From positions 62,001 through 126,000 of the forward strand of contig NZ_JAIWJY010000006.1 in NCBI RefSeq assembly GCF_028829235.1: a stretch of DNA of 64,000 nucleotides. Direction: 5' to 3'. Below the pieces are notes generated by a model. The model did no database searches. It was not told the DNA's origin and worked only from the letters and a program-made list of their open reading frames with translations. Origin of the DNA: Tenacibaculum larymnensis (GTDB lineage: Bacteria > Bacteroidota > Bacteroidia > Flavobacteriales > Flavobacteriaceae). Of this stretch, positions 53,425 through 63,813 are shown one piece after another; within the stretch, counting starts at the first letter, position 1; each line of letters opens with the position of its first letter. Position numbers and translations under genes: made by a program.

Positions 53425-54873
53425 CTATTTTCTTCTTAGTTGAATTTTATCTGTCTTTAACTCTTTTTGTATCCAGCTTCTTAATTCATTTTCATTTTTT
53501 ACAATGACAGAGTCTTTTAATTTTGCATTCCATTTTACAGAGACTACGGTTGTTGTATCTACTTTTATAAAATCACTTGATGATAATACTTTTGCCAAAC
53601 TCATTTCTTTAATATCGTTAAATCGAATTTTAGCTTCTGTACTAATTTTACTAAAAGGAATTGAGTTTTTATCTCTGTATAAAGCATCTTGTTCAATGGT
53701 TTGATTTAAATTAGAAATTGTTCTTTTTAAATCATCAATCTCCATATGCAGACCTTTTATAACATTATCTTTTTGATCTAACTCTTTTACTGCCCTATCA
53801 TACGCATCTACTACCCTATCAACACTTTTTGCTTTGTTTTCGTTGATAACCAAAGAATAAGAGTCTATTTTTGGGAAGTTTTTTAATTCATTTCTCAAAA
53901 AGGATTCTGTTGCATCACTTACATCACCGTTAAAAAATAACTTTATCGTTTTTTCTTTAACTTCTAGCTTTTCACGCTGTAACCATAAGTTAGGATTATC
54001 ATATACTTTCGCTTTTAAAAACCTTTTATAGCTTGCATCAATTACACTTTCATTATATACTCCCACGAAAGTAAACACAGCAGGAACCATTACTAAAAAG
54101 GCAATAAAAGATGCTATTTGTGCTATTCTTTTACGTTTAGCAGAATTTACATAACGAATCATTGTAAACCCTAATAACTTCAACACTAGGAAAGTTGCTA
54201 AAGCAATAAAAATGGTGTTGATTGTAAACAAATACATCGCACCAAGGAAGTAGTCAAAATTACCTATTGCCAAACCATACCCTGCTGTACACAATGGCGG
54301 CATTAAGGCTGTAGCAATTGCTACACCAAATATTACAGAAGCAATCGTACCTTTTTTAGTTCGTGCGATAATTAATGCTAAACCACCAAAGAAAGCAATT
54401 AACACATCTCGAATATCGGGTCTTACCCTACCTAATAGCTCTGAGGTTTCTTCACGAAGTGGAAATATAAAAAAGAACAAAAACGCTGTTAATAAACTTA
54501 ACACAATCATTGTAGCTAAGTTTGTTAACGATTTGCGTAATGTATCAATATCGTTAATAGCAATTGACATTCCTACTCCTAAAATAGGTCCCATTAAAGG
54601 AGATATTAACATGGCTCCAATTACTACTGCTGTTGAATTTGCATTTAATCCAATAGACGCCACAAAAATAGAACATATTAAAATCCACGCTGTGGCTCCT
54701 TTGAAAGAAATATCGCTTTTTATTGCTTCTATTGTTGCCTCTTGGTCTGTATCATCTCTAAAATCTAGAAGCTCTAATATAAACTTCTTTATCTTTTCCC
54801 ATAAACCTTTCGCATCCTGCTGTATCTCCTGCTTTGACTGCTCTGCAGCTTCTTCTTGTTTATTTTCTTCCAT
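53425..54873 (-). CDS. DUF389/TIGR00341 membrane protein
   Basis: 482 aa. The DUF389 core (about 60-270) has ISPLMGPILGVGMSIA and six hydrophobic helices. A C-terminal soluble part carries a coiled coil (about 345-400, MEIDDLKRTISNLNQTIEQD). Function unknown. The acidic N-terminal tail is cytoplasmic. It is followed on minus by the HxlR pair in a separate unit. Confidence 0.88.
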   Translation of the reverse strand: MEENKQEEAAEQSKQEIQQDAKGLWEKIKKFILELLDFRDDTDQEATIEAIKSDISFKGATAWILICSIFVASIGLNANSTAVVIGAMLISPLMGPILGVGMSIAINDIDTLRKSLTNLATMIVLSLLTAFLFFFIFPLREETSELLGRVRPDIRDVLIAFFGGLALIIARTKKGTIASVIFGVAIATALMPPLCTAGYGLAIGNFDYFLGAMYLFTINTIFIALATFLVLKLLGFTMIRYVNSAKRKRIAQIASFIAFLVMVPAVFTFVGVYNESVIDASYKRFLKAKVYDNPNLWLQREKLEVKEKTIKLFFNGDVSDATESFLRNELKNFPKIDSYSLVINENKAKSVDRVVDAYDRAVKELDQKDNVIKGLHMEIDDLKRTISNLNQTIEQDALYRDKNSIPFSKISTEAKIRFNDIKEMSLAKVLSSSDFIKVDTTTVVSVKWNAKLKDSVIVKNENELRSWIQKELKTDKIQLRRK

Positions 54874-54933
54874 AAATTTTGATTTTTGTTAACTTTGGAA
54901 AGATACGAAATTCCCAAATTAGAAAAGATATAA

Positions 54934-54968
54934 AAAACGCTTGAAGATTCTGAACCTTCAAGCGTTTT
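54934..54968 (-). terminator. Terminator of the C1 peptidase gene side
   Basis: AAAACGCTTGAAG and CTTCAAGCGTTTT form a 13-bp stem with a 9-nt loop. It lies between the DUF389 gene start and the peptidase stop and can act on minus transcription from the peptidase. Confidence 0.88.
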
Positions 54969-54990
54969 ATATACTCTTAAAAAGTTTTTC

Positions 54991-56106
54991 TTATTTAATA
55001 CCTAGCTTGTTTTTCAATTTTGGTGAAATTCCATCTTTATGTAATAAAACAGATATTGTTTTTAATTTGAAGTAAGGAACTGACATATACACATACCCCT
55101 GATTTCCTTGATTTTTACCCCAAGAATTCTTTACTTTAAAATAGGTGTTTCCTTTTTGGTCTTTTACCAAACCTACAATATGCATTAAGTGATCATCGGT
55201 TGTGTTAAAATTTTCAAATTCTGTTTGTCGTAAACTTGGTGTAATTGTTTTTTCTTCTACAATTTCTGTCAACGCTTTTTTATTTTCTGTACTACTCGCA
55301 GGAATTACAGCAACTCCACTTTTTGATGAAAATGTTTTTTCTGAAACATCACAGTCTAACTCTACTGTATATCCTTTTTTAATAGCTTCTTCTGTTACAG
55401 CTACTAATTCGTCTAAAGAAACATTATAAAATGCTCCATTTGAAAAATTATCAGGAATGTTTAAAATGAACTGATCGTATTTTTTTGCATGCTCAAAAGA
55501 ACTAATCGTTACATAGTTTGAAGGATCTATTTTTACATATTCTGCAAACGATTTAGGAGTATATTTTTTTCCTTCGAAAGTGAACTCTTCTTTATTTTTC
55601 CCCAAATACACATCTAAAACACTTTCTATCGATTGCTTCCATTTAGGGCTTAATTCTCCTGCTGGGTTTTTAATGTAAGCGTCTAACATCGATTTTAACA
55701 CCGCAATCATTTCAGCGTGATTATGTCTGTCTTGCCCAAGATCTAAACCAGTAAAAACTTCCTCAGGTACTAATCCGTATTTTTCTACTGAATTAATTAC
55801 ATCGTGCGCTAAACCTCCTTCGCTAAATTGTGCTTTTCCTTGGCGGTATAAGTAATTATTTGCTTTATCTGAATAGGTATTACGAACCGTATACATTTCT
55901 GATAAATCAATGTTTTTACCTGTTAATCTGATAATTTCTGATTCTAAAAAAGAGGTTGTAGAAAAACTCCAACATGTTCCTGTTCTTCCTTGACTTTTAA
56001 CTTCAGTGTCTTCAATATCTTTTACTGTTGAAAACTGATACTTTTGTGCTGAAGTTGAAGTTATACTTAAAAAAGTTAATGCCGCTCCTAATAGAATTTT
56101 TTTCAT
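54991..56106 (-). CDS. Secreted C1-family (bleomycin hydrolase-like) cysteine peptidase
   Basis: 371 aa. Signal peptide (MKKILLGAALTFLSITSTSAQ). QGRTGTCWSFSTTSF with the catalytic Cys (about 47), DDHLMHIVGL with the His, and KVKNSWG with the Asn. The layout matches bleomycin hydrolase/aminopeptidase C but with an export signal, as in Bacteroidota homologues. A periplasmic peptide-trimming enzyme is likely. Confidence 0.9.
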   Translation of the reverse strand: MKKILLGAALTFLSITSTSAQKYQFSTVKDIEDTEVKSQGRTGTCWSFSTTSFLESEIIRLTGKNIDLSEMYTVRNTYSDKANNYLYRQGKAQFSEGGLAHDVINSVEKYGLVPEEVFTGLDLGQDRHNHAEMIAVLKSMLDAYIKNPAGELSPKWKQSIESVLDVYLGKNKEEFTFEGKKYTPKSFAEYVKIDPSNYVTISSFEHAKKYDQFILNIPDNFSNGAFYNVSLDELVAVTEEAIKKGYTVELDCDVSEKTFSSKSGVAVIPASSTENKKALTEIVEEKTITPSLRQTEFENFNTTDDHLMHIVGLVKDQKGNTYFKVKNSWGKNQGNQGYVYMSVPYFKLKTISVLLHKDGISPKLKNKLGIK

Positions 56107-56176
56107 GTTTAAAAATCTTATGATAATTTAAGCAAGCAATTTACTCTTTTTAAAAGATTATTAAACTTCAAAAGTG

Positions 56177-58576
56177 TTAAAAATCTACTATAACGCCAAT
56201 ACGTGGTAAAGCTCTTCCTGTTGTACTTTCTATTTCCTCTAGTAAATACCTTGAACTATCATTAGGGTCGGTTACTCTTCCATTCCCATCTTCAATAGGC
56301 AATAAAAATGGTTGCTGTTTAGAGCTACTAGCATATATATTTTGAACATCTAAATATAAGTTTATAGCCGCTTTTTTTAAGAACCAAGTTTTATCTACAC
56401 GTATATCTAGTTGTGTATACGTATCTAATCTTTCTGTGTTTAGTTTGGCATAATCTAAAATCCCGCCGTTTTGCACATCATAATTATCTTTTAAAGAAGA
56501 AGCATCTAAATCGTATGGTGTATAAGGTTTACCACCAACTAATCGAAACTTAGTTCCTATTTCCCAGTTTCTGTTTAATTTTTTTCCTGCTGTAATTGTT
56601 AACAAGTGTTTATTATCCCATGTTGAAGGAATGTATCCACCTTGTGCATCTTTAAACTCACTTCTTACAAAAGTATACGATGCTATTCCATACAGTCCGC
56701 TATATGATTTTTTCTGTGCCAATAACTCAAATCCATACGCTCGACCTTCAGATGTTGAACTCACTGCTTCATTTCCTATAATGCCAAAATCAGCACCTAG
56801 GTTTGCTAAGCTTATTTGATTTCTTAGCGAAAACGGATAGTCTTTATATCCTTTATAAAACCCTTCAAAAGTTATTTTTGAGCTTGTATTAGGCTTGTAA
56901 CTTAATCCACTTACAAAATGATCTGATTGTATATACTTCAATCCATTTTTATTCTCAAATTCGCCTATATCGTTTTTATATCCTAATACTGTATAAGACG
57001 GTAATTGATAATAGCGTCCTACGGAAGAGCTTATCATCCATTTTTCTGACAAATCATAGCTCAACGACAATCGTGGTGAAAATTGATTGAACGGGTTTTT
57101 CATTGTTGAATTATAATCTATCCCATCCATTCTAAAACCAAAAGAAACTCCTAACTTTTCATCTAAATATCTTTTTGATACTTGTCCGAAAACTCCATAT
57201 TTAACAAAATCTATAGCTGAATTAAAATCGTAGATCGTTACTCCATCTGAATTAGCATTTTTCTGATAATTGTTATTCGTATATCTTGCAGTTTCCAAAT
57301 TAAAACCTAGATTAAAATCAATCTTATTGTCACTTTCAAAACTGTTTTCATATCGTAACTTATTCTCTATTTCTTTTGATGAATAATCTAACAGTAAGTT
57401 TGCTGGTATTTCTTCATTTAAAAAGTACTTTACTGCCTTGTTTTTCCACTCATTTCGACTAAGCACAACTAAATGTGTTGAGTTTGGTGCAAAATACTTA
57501 TAACTGGCACCTACCGTATAATTCCATTGACTATTTACAGGAACAGAGTTTAAAATAACTTTATTTCTCTTTATCGTTTCTAAATCTGTTTCACCATCAT
57601 TTACCTCTTTATTTATTTCAAAATCATCAATAGCTCCCAAAGCAACTATTGATAATTCACCGTTTTTTGATAATTGTGATTTAACATTTACTTGAAAATC
57701 GCTGTATGTTGGTAAAAAAGGAAGTTTTATCAACTTAAATAAAAACTGTAAATACGATTGACGTGCAGAAAACATAAAAGTCGTATTCTTTCCTAATGGA
57801 CCATCTAAGGTTATTCCTGCGTCTGAAGTTCCAATAGTTGCTCTTGTGTTTAGTGAATTTGGATTTCCTCTTTTTTGAGTAAACTCTATAACAGAACTCA
57901 AAGAGTTACCTCTGTTTGCTGGAAATGCACTTGAATAAAAATCTACCTTACGAATTAAATCTGCATTCATAATTCCTACTGGCCCACCAGTTGCCCCTTG
58001 GGTTTGAAAGTGATTTATTACAGGAACTTCAATTCCATCTAAGTAAAACTTATTCTCAGAAGTTGCTCCTCCTCTAATAATAATATCATTTCTAAATCCA
58101 GGATTGGAGGCTACTCCAGGAAAAGATTGAATAACCTTTAAGACATCTCTATTTCCTCCTGGGTTCTTTTCTATTTCAGCTATTCCTAAACTTTGAAGTG
58201 ATAATGGGCTATCTACAGATTCTTTAAATAATGGTGCTTGTATTTGAACTTCTTTTAACTGTGTTGCATCTTCAATCAACTCTAAGGTTATATATGGCGA
58301 ATTATCTTTAGTAACTAAATACTCATCAGAAATTAACGTCTTATAGCCGACAAACGAAGCCTGTATTTTATTATACCCCAAAGGAACATTTTTCAATACA
58401 AACTCTCCTTTTTCACTTGAAACTGCTCCTATTTTTGTTCCATATACCAAAACATTAACAAAAGGAAGTACTTCTCTTGTTTTAGAATCAACAACTTTTC
58501 CTGAAATTACTCCTTCATTTTGAGACATTCCAGTAAACGACTGAAGTAAAACCAAGAGTATCAACACTTTTCTCAT
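56177..58576 (-). CDS. TonB-dependent receptor with CarboxypepD_reg-like domain
   Basis: 799 aa from the ATG at 58576. Signal peptide ending GMSQ, carboxypeptidase-regulatory-like domain (ISGKVVDSKTREVLPFVNVLVYG), plug with IIIRGGATSENKFYLDGIEVP, and a large barrel. There is no SusD partner. It lies 70 bp upstream of the C1 peptidase on the same strand, so a peptide-uptake pairing is possible. The substrate is unknown. Confidence 0.92.
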   Translation of the reverse strand: MRKVLILLVLLQSFTGMSQNEGVISGKVVDSKTREVLPFVNVLVYGTKIGAVSSEKGEFVLKNVPLGYNKIQASFVGYKTLISDEYLVTKDNSPYITLELIEDATQLKEVQIQAPLFKESVDSPLSLQSLGIAEIEKNPGGNRDVLKVIQSFPGVASNPGFRNDIIIRGGATSENKFYLDGIEVPVINHFQTQGATGGPVGIMNADLIRKVDFYSSAFPANRGNSLSSVIEFTQKRGNPNSLNTRATIGTSDAGITLDGPLGKNTTFMFSARQSYLQFLFKLIKLPFLPTYSDFQVNVKSQLSKNGELSIVALGAIDDFEINKEVNDGETDLETIKRNKVILNSVPVNSQWNYTVGASYKYFAPNSTHLVVLSRNEWKNKAVKYFLNEEIPANLLLDYSSKEIENKLRYENSFESDNKIDFNLGFNLETARYTNNNYQKNANSDGVTIYDFNSAIDFVKYGVFGQVSKRYLDEKLGVSFGFRMDGIDYNSTMKNPFNQFSPRLSLSYDLSEKWMISSSVGRYYQLPSYTVLGYKNDIGEFENKNGLKYIQSDHFVSGLSYKPNTSSKITFEGFYKGYKDYPFSLRNQISLANLGADFGIIGNEAVSSTSEGRAYGFELLAQKKSYSGLYGIASYTFVRSEFKDAQGGYIPSTWDNKHLLTITAGKKLNRNWEIGTKFRLVGGKPYTPYDLDASSLKDNYDVQNGGILDYAKLNTERLDTYTQLDIRVDKTWFLKKAAINLYLDVQNIYASSSKQQPFLLPIEDGNGRVTDPNDSSRYLLEEIESTTGRALPRIGVIVDF

Positions 58577-58690
58577 ATCAAAATATTTAGTATCGAACAA
58601 AAATACATATTTTGTTTAATTAAAAACAAAAAACATTAAACAAAATTATTGTGATAACAAAAAAACTCAATCGTTATGATTGAGTTTTCG

Positions 58691-58773
58691 TGGGGAGAGC
58701 AGGATTCGAACCTGCGAAGTCGTAAGACAACGGAGTTACAGTCCGTCCCATTTGGCCGCTCTGGAATCTCCCC
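58691..58773 (-). tRNA. tRNA-Tyr (GTA)
   Basis: The acceptor GGGGAGA pairs with TCTCCCC. Class II variable arm, T-arm GGTTCGAATCC, anticodon loop CTGTAAC region giving GTA. Confidence 0.95.
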
Positions 58774-58820
58774 AAAGCTTTTAAAAAAAGCTTCTCAGTA
58801 AAATCGAGAAGCTTTACTAG

Positions 58821-58893
58821 TGACCGGGCTGGGGCTCGAACCCAGGACCCTCTCCTTAAAAGGGAGATGCTCTACCAACTGAGCTACCCGGTC
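58821..58893 (-). tRNA. tRNA-Lys (TTT)
   Basis: The acceptor GACCGGG pairs with CCCGGTC. The anticodon loop CTTTTAA gives TTT. T-arm GGTTCGAGCCC. It is upstream of tRNA-Tyr on the same strand with a short AAGCTT-type hairpin between them. Confidence 0.95.
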
Positions 58894-59027
58894 ATTTTTT
58901 TGCTTTTGCTTTTCTGCGTTTGCGGGTGCAAATATAGAAGCTTTTATTGTTCCCACAAACATTTTTTAGAAGTTTTTTTGAAAAATTTTTAATGTTTTTT
59001 GTTACCTATTAATTAACAGAAAGTTAC

Positions 59028-59792
59028 CTAAAAATCATTTAAGTATGTTTTTCTTACTTTTTTAAATAAATTAGATGAATACACAAAATCTACCACTGCT
59101 TCGTTATCTGTTTTGAAGATTTCTTTATGAGATCCCTCCCATGCTTTTACTCCATTTTTAAGAAAAACAATTTTATCTCCTATTTCCATCACCGAATTCA
59201 TGTCGTGTGTATTTATTACTGTGGTAATTTTATATTCATCCGTAATTTCTTGAATTAGGTTATCTATAACAATAGATGTTTGAGGATCTAATCCAGAGTT
59301 TGGTTCATCACAAAATAAATATTTAGGGTTCATTACAATCGCACGCGCAATTGCTACACGTTTTTGCATCCCTCCTGATAATTCTGCTGGAAACTTTTTA
59401 TTCGAGTTCTCTAAGTTTACACGGTTCAACACAAAATTTACCCTATCTAACATTTCACTTTCAGGTTGCTTTGTAAACATCTTTAAAGGAAACATTACAT
59501 TTTCTTCCACTGTTTGCGAATCGAACAAAGCACTTCCTTGGAATACCATCCCTAATTCTTGACGAAATTGACGTTTATCCTCTAAGGTCATATCAACATT
59601 AGCTAGCCCATCATAAACAATCGTTCCTTCTTCTGGTGTATGTAAACCAATTAACGATTTTAAAAACACTGTTTTTCCAGAACCACTCTGACCAATTATC
59701 AAACTTGTTTCTCCTGGTTTAAATGAAGTTGTAATTCCTTTTAAAATCTCAACACCATTAAATCCTTTATGTAAATTATTTACTTCTATCAT
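59028..59792 (-). CDS. MlaF-like ABC transporter ATP-binding protein
   Basis: 254 aa from the ATG at 59792, which overlaps the permease stop (TAATG); a longer reading to 59852 would overlap 61 bp. Walker A GQSGSGKT, signature LSGGMQKRVAIARA, Walker B YLFCDEPNSGLD. With the MlaE-like permease it forms an inner-membrane lipid transporter for outer-membrane asymmetry. The MlaD-type MCE subunit is not in this window. Confidence 0.93.
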   Translation of the reverse strand: MIEVNNLHKGFNGVEILKGITTSFKPGETSLIIGQSGSGKTVFLKSLIGLHTPEEGTIVYDGLANVDMTLEDKRQFRQELGMVFQGSALFDSQTVEENVMFPLKMFTKQPESEMLDRVNFVLNRVNLENSNKKFPAELSGGMQKRVAIARAIVMNPKYLFCDEPNSGLDPQTSIVIDNLIQEITDEYKITTVINTHDMNSVMEIGDKIVFLKNGVKAWEGSHKEIFKTDNEAVVDFVYSSNLFKKVRKTYLNDF

Positions 59793-60532
59793 TAGGTTAA
59801 TAACATTTGAGTTAAGAAATAGTTTGCTATTACGATAAGTACTGTTGTCCAAACAACCGATTGTGTACTTGCTTTTCCAACCTCTAATGAGCCTCCTTTT
59901 ACATAGTACCCATGATATGATGGTACTGTAGCAATTAAAAAGGCAAAAACTACTGTTTTTATCAACGCATAGGTTATAAGGAACGGATCAAAATCTAATT
60001 GAACTCCTGCAATATAATCTGCTCCTGAAAACAAACCAGATAAAACTCCTGCTACCCATCCGCCAAAAATTCCTAAAAACATTCCTAAGATTATTAAAAA
60101 AGGATAAAAGAAAACAGTTGCTATTATTTTTGGCAATACCAAATAATTTAGTGAGTTAATCCCCATTACTTCTAGGGCATCTATTTGCTCAGTTACACGC
60201 ATTGTTCCTATACTTGAAGTAATATAAGACCCTACTTTACCTGCTAAGATAATAGAACAAAATGTAGGTGCAAACTCTAAAATTACTGATCGTTTTGCTG
60301 CAAAACCAATCAACGATTTTGGTATAAACGGACTTTCTAAATTCAACGCAGTTTGTAGAGCGATTACTCCTCCAATAAAAAATGAGATAAAAGCTATAAT
60401 TCCAATGGATTTATGTCCTAACTCATCTATTTCTCTAAACAAAGCTTCACGAAATACTCTTGCCCTCTGAGGTTTTGAAAAAACCTGTTTTAGCATTGAA
60501 AAGTATTTACCTATATGCTCAATGTAATTCAT
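59792..60532 (-). CDS. MlaE-like ABC transporter permease
   Basis: 246 aa. Membrane protein with the MlaE family core FCSIILAGKVGSYITSSIGTMRVTEQIDALEVMGI and hydrophobic helices about 40-60, 75-115, 140-175, 190-215 and 225-245. It moves phospholipid with MlaF. It is translationally coupled to the ATPase gene. Confidence 0.94.
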   Translation of the reverse strand: MNYIEHIGKYFSMLKQVFSKPQRARVFREALFREIDELGHKSIGIIAFISFFIGGVIALQTALNLESPFIPKSLIGFAAKRSVILEFAPTFCSIILAGKVGSYITSSIGTMRVTEQIDALEVMGINSLNYLVLPKIIATVFFYPFLIILGMFLGIFGGWVAGVLSGLFSGADYIAGVQLDFDPFLITYALIKTVVFAFLIATVPSYHGYYVKGGSLEVGKASTQSVVWTTVLIVIANYFLTQMLLT

Positions 60533-60650
60533 TAAATGAAATATATTTTCTTTTTTGCTAAAGTATTAAAAAACCATTAACTCATCGCCTTATTTACAAG
60601 TTTTAGCTTGCTTTTTGTGTACCTTTGAGTTTTAATTTTCAAAAAACAAA

Positions 60651-62288
60651 ATGAGAAAAATAGCTTTTTTAGCAGCTATAATATGTTTAACAAGCTGCTC
60701 TGTTAACAAAAAAACAAATACTCAAAAACCAAAACTTGTAGTTGGTGTTGTTATTGACCAAATGCGTTACGATTACCTTACTCGTTTTGCTGATAGATAT
60801 GGAAATGACGGTTTTAAACGTTTGCTTAGAGAGGGGTACTCTTTAGAAAACGCACACTACAATTATATTCCTACCTACACAGCTGTAGGACATACTTCTA
60901 TATATACAGGAACAACTCCTACTAACCATGGTATTATTAGCAATCATTGGTACGATAAGTATTTAAAGAAAACCATTTATTGTGTTGATGATAATAACTA
61001 CAACACAGTTGGTAACGATGGTGAAGGAGGTAAAAAATCTCCTTACAGAATGTTTACTACAACTATGACTGATCAATTAAAATTAGCTCAAAACATGAAT
61101 GGTAAAACTATTGGTGTTGCTATAAAAGATCGTTCTGCTATTTTACCTGCAGGACATACTGCTAATGCTGCTTATTGGTTTGATGGTGGTGATAAAGGAC
61201 AGTGGATTTCTTCTTCTTTTTATTTAAATGAATTACCTGATTGGGTACAAGAATTTAATGCTTCTGGAAAAGCAGACGAATACTTAAGTAAGCCTTGGGA
61301 AACTTTATATGATATTACTACCTACAAACAAAGTATAGAAGATGATAATAATTTTGAAGCTACTTTTAAAGGGGAAGAAAAGCCAGTTTTTCCACACGAT
61401 ATTCCAACATTAAGAAAAAGCAATAACAACTATAGCATTATAAAAGGTATTCCTGCTGGTAACTCTATCACAACCGATTTTGCTAAAGCAGCTATTATTG
61501 GTGAAAACTTAGGAAAATCAGCATATACTGACTTTTTAGCGGTTAGCTATTCTTCAACTGATTATGTTGGACATCAATTTGGAGTTGCTTCTAAAGAAAT
61601 TGAAGACACTTATTTACGTTTAGATCAAGATTTAGCAGAATTATTTAAGTTTTTAGATACACAAGTTGGAAAAGGGAATTATACCTTATTCTTAACTGCA
61701 GATCATGCTGCTGTACAAGTTCCTTCATACTTAGAGTCTTTAAAAATACCTGCTGGTTATGTAAAGCCTGTTGCTTTTAAAAACTTTTTAAATGAAATTA
61801 CCTTAAAGCATTTTAAATCTGACGAAATCATTGAAAATGTTTCTAACTTCCAAGTTTTCTTAAATAAAGATAAGATTAGAGAGTTAAACCTTAACTATGA
61901 AAATGTAGCACAAACCATAGCGGATGAAGCCATTAATCATAAAAAGATTTATAAATCGGTAACTGCTAGAACCATGCAGACTACTACTTTTACAAACGGA
62001 GTTTTACATGTATTACAAAATGGTTATAATCAAAAGCTTTCTGGTGATGTTATTTTAGTGCCTAATCCATCAACTATTGCAAGTAGCTTTAGAAAAGGAA
62101 CCACTCACGGTTCTGGGTACTCATACGACACGCATATTCCTATGATTTTCTATGGAAACGGAATTAAACACGGTGTTTCTAAAAAGAAATATGAAATTGT
62201 AGATATAGCTCCTACCATCTCTAATTTATTACAGATAGAATTCCCTAACGGATGTTCTGGAAAAATTATTGAAGAGGTTCTTGAATAG
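60651..62288 (+). CDS. PafA-type alkaline phosphatase lipoprotein
   Basis: 545 aa. Lipobox LTSCSV near residue 14. VGVVIDQMRYDYLTR with the metal Asp, YTAVGHTSIYTG with the nucleophile Thr, GHQFG and ADHAAV metal ligands, and HGSGYSYDTHIPMIFYG near the C-terminus. These match the flavobacterial PafA phosphatase, which releases phosphate from diverse monoesters and is not repressed by phosphate. A terminator follows. Confidence 0.93.
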   Translation: MRKIAFLAAIICLTSCSVNKKTNTQKPKLVVGVVIDQMRYDYLTRFADRYGNDGFKRLLREGYSLENAHYNYIPTYTAVGHTSIYTGTTPTNHGIISNHWYDKYLKKTIYCVDDNNYNTVGNDGEGGKKSPYRMFTTTMTDQLKLAQNMNGKTIGVAIKDRSAILPAGHTANAAYWFDGGDKGQWISSSFYLNELPDWVQEFNASGKADEYLSKPWETLYDITTYKQSIEDDNNFEATFKGEEKPVFPHDIPTLRKSNNNYSIIKGIPAGNSITTDFAKAAIIGENLGKSAYTDFLAVSYSSTDYVGHQFGVASKEIEDTYLRLDQDLAELFKFLDTQVGKGNYTLFLTADHAAVQVPSYLESLKIPAGYVKPVAFKNFLNEITLKHFKSDEIIENVSNFQVFLNKDKIRELNLNYENVAQTIADEAINHKKIYKSVTARTMQTTTFTNGVLHVLQNGYNQKLSGDVILVPNPSTIASSFRKGTTHGSGYSYDTHIPMIFYGNGIKHGVSKKKYEIVDIAPTISNLLQIEFPNGCSGKIIEEVLE

Positions 62289-62312
62289 AAAAACTTAGAA
62301 GATAAAAAATAG

Positions 62313-62348
62313 AAAACGCCATTTTGATAAACTCAAAATGGCGTTTTT
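62313..62348. terminator. Bidirectional terminator
   Basis: AAAACGCCATTTTG and CAAAATGGCGTTTT form a 14-bp stem around ATAAACT, between pafA and the minus-strand Pmp3 gene. Confidence 0.92.
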
Positions 62349-62380
62349 AATTAATTCATATTCTCAAATCAACACATCGT

Positions 62381-62536
62381 TTAATTTGGATTGTTTAATA
62401 TAATTAGTGCAGCAATTACTCCAGGAACCCATCCACAAAGTGTTAGTAAAAACACTATAATAATAGATCCACAACCTTTACCTATCACTGCTAACGGTGG
62501 AAAAAAAATTGCTAATAAAACTCTTAATAAACTCAT
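62381..62536 (-). CDS. YqaE/Pmp3-family membrane peptide
   Basis: 51 aa, found by hand. It reads MSLLRVLLAIFFPPLAVIGK, then GCGSIIIVFLLTLCGWVPGV and IAALIILNNPN: two hydrophobic helices with FPPLAV and CGWVPG, the Pmp3/UPF0057 signature. Members are small stress-linked inner-membrane proteolipids. Confidence 0.92.
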   Translation of the reverse strand: MSLLRVLLAIFFPPLAVIGKGCGSIIIVFLLTLCGWVPGVIAALIILNNPN

Positions 62537-62732
62537 AGTACTTTTTTAGTTAGTATACTTAAAAGACGAGTTAATTAGAATTTTGTTACACTTGTGTTAA
62601 AAACTGATAAATTTATGTAAACTACATAATATATTCTGCTGCCCCTTGCAAACTGTTTTAAAAAGGATTTATTTGCTGTGATATAGAAATGTCAATATAT
62701 TTGAGAACTATTTAATTTAAATTCAAAAAAAA

Positions 62733-63707
62733 TTGACATTTTCGAAAAAGAATATTTTATATCTATTAAGAGTATTTTGTAGATACTACATTGCCCTTCA
62801 AATGTTTTCTTATGCATTTGCTAAAATACTTAAAACACAATTTAATTTAGGTTTTTCATCTACCATTGATGAGAATGTAAACAGTTTTAATGGGTTGACG
62901 CTCACTTGGCATTATTATGGTTATTCTAGAACTTATGGATTAGTCATCGCAGGCACTCAAATAGCATCAGCTTTACTCTTATTATTTAGAAAAACTGAAC
63001 GTATTGGAATCATACTTTTTCTGAGTTTTATGGTGAACATCTTATTAATAAATTACTTTTACGAAATTGATGGTGCAAAACCCATGTCAATTCGATTGAC
63101 AATCATGGGACTCTTCCTTTTGTTTTCAGATTGGAAAGCCTTGACAAACTACTTTTTAAAATCTACCTCAAAAGAATCTATTATTCCTGAATTAATACCC
63201 GCTAAAATAAAAGTTCTTTATTGGTTAAAATTTCTAGTCATTCCTTGTATGATACTATACGGGTATATACATATCAATAACCTTAAAAAAGAATATATGG
63301 TTAAAAACGAGCTTTTTGGAGTATGGGAAATTACCCCAAGAAACACTAAAACCAAAATTGACAAACTTTATATAGAATTCAACAATAGAGTTAAGGTCAG
63401 AGACACATCTGATAATTTCTATTATGGAAAAATAGAACTCGATGACAAAAACAAAAAATTAAAATTTAAAGTAAAACATTACTCCGATAGAGCCTATAAC
63501 TTTATTCAAGATAGTTTAAAAAAATTGAATGTTAAAGAGGAGGATCTTAAAGAAACTAAGAGTAATATTCGAGAGTATTATAACTCCAAAAAAAATACGT
63601 TACCCATAGAACTGAGTTTTAAGTATGAGTTAGAAAATGATTCTTTGAATTTAATTGGAAAAAGAAAAAACACTTATTTAAATATTACTCATAAGTATAA
63701 AAATTAG
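62733..63707 (+). CDS. DoxX-like membrane protein with C-terminal soluble domain
   Basis: 324 aa from a TTG at 62733. Four N-terminal helices (about 12-30, 68-86, 92-110, 118-135) with KILKTQFNL and YGLVIAGTQIASALLLLF resemble DoxX/DUF417-type proteins; a fifth helix lies at about 165-180. The C-terminal 140 residues look like a lipocalin-type domain (LFGVWEITPRNTKTKIDKLYIEF). Function unknown. Confidence 0.65.
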   Translation: MTFSKKNILYLLRVFCRYYIALQMFSYAFAKILKTQFNLGFSSTIDENVNSFNGLTLTWHYYGYSRTYGLVIAGTQIASALLLLFRKTERIGIILFLSFMVNILLINYFYEIDGAKPMSIRLTIMGLFLLFSDWKALTNYFLKSTSKESIIPELIPAKIKVLYWLKFLVIPCMILYGYIHINNLKKEYMVKNELFGVWEITPRNTKTKIDKLYIEFNNRVKVRDTSDNFYYGKIELDDKNKKLKFKVKHYSDRAYNFIQDSLKKLNVKEEDLKETKSNIREYYNSKKNTLPIELSFKYELENDSLNLIGKRKNTYLNITHKYKN

Positions 63708-63725
63708 TACTTTGTCAATATAAAT

Positions 63726-63768
63726 AATAGCTGCTTAATTTTGTAATAAATAAAATTAAGCAGCTATT
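63726..63768. terminator. Bidirectional terminator
   Basis: AATAGCTGCTTAATTTT and AAAATTAAGCAGCTATT form a 17-bp stem around a 9-nt loop. Confidence 0.9.
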
Positions 63769-63813
63769 ACACTACTAGTTTATATCCACCTACCTACACA
63801 AAAACACAAACCA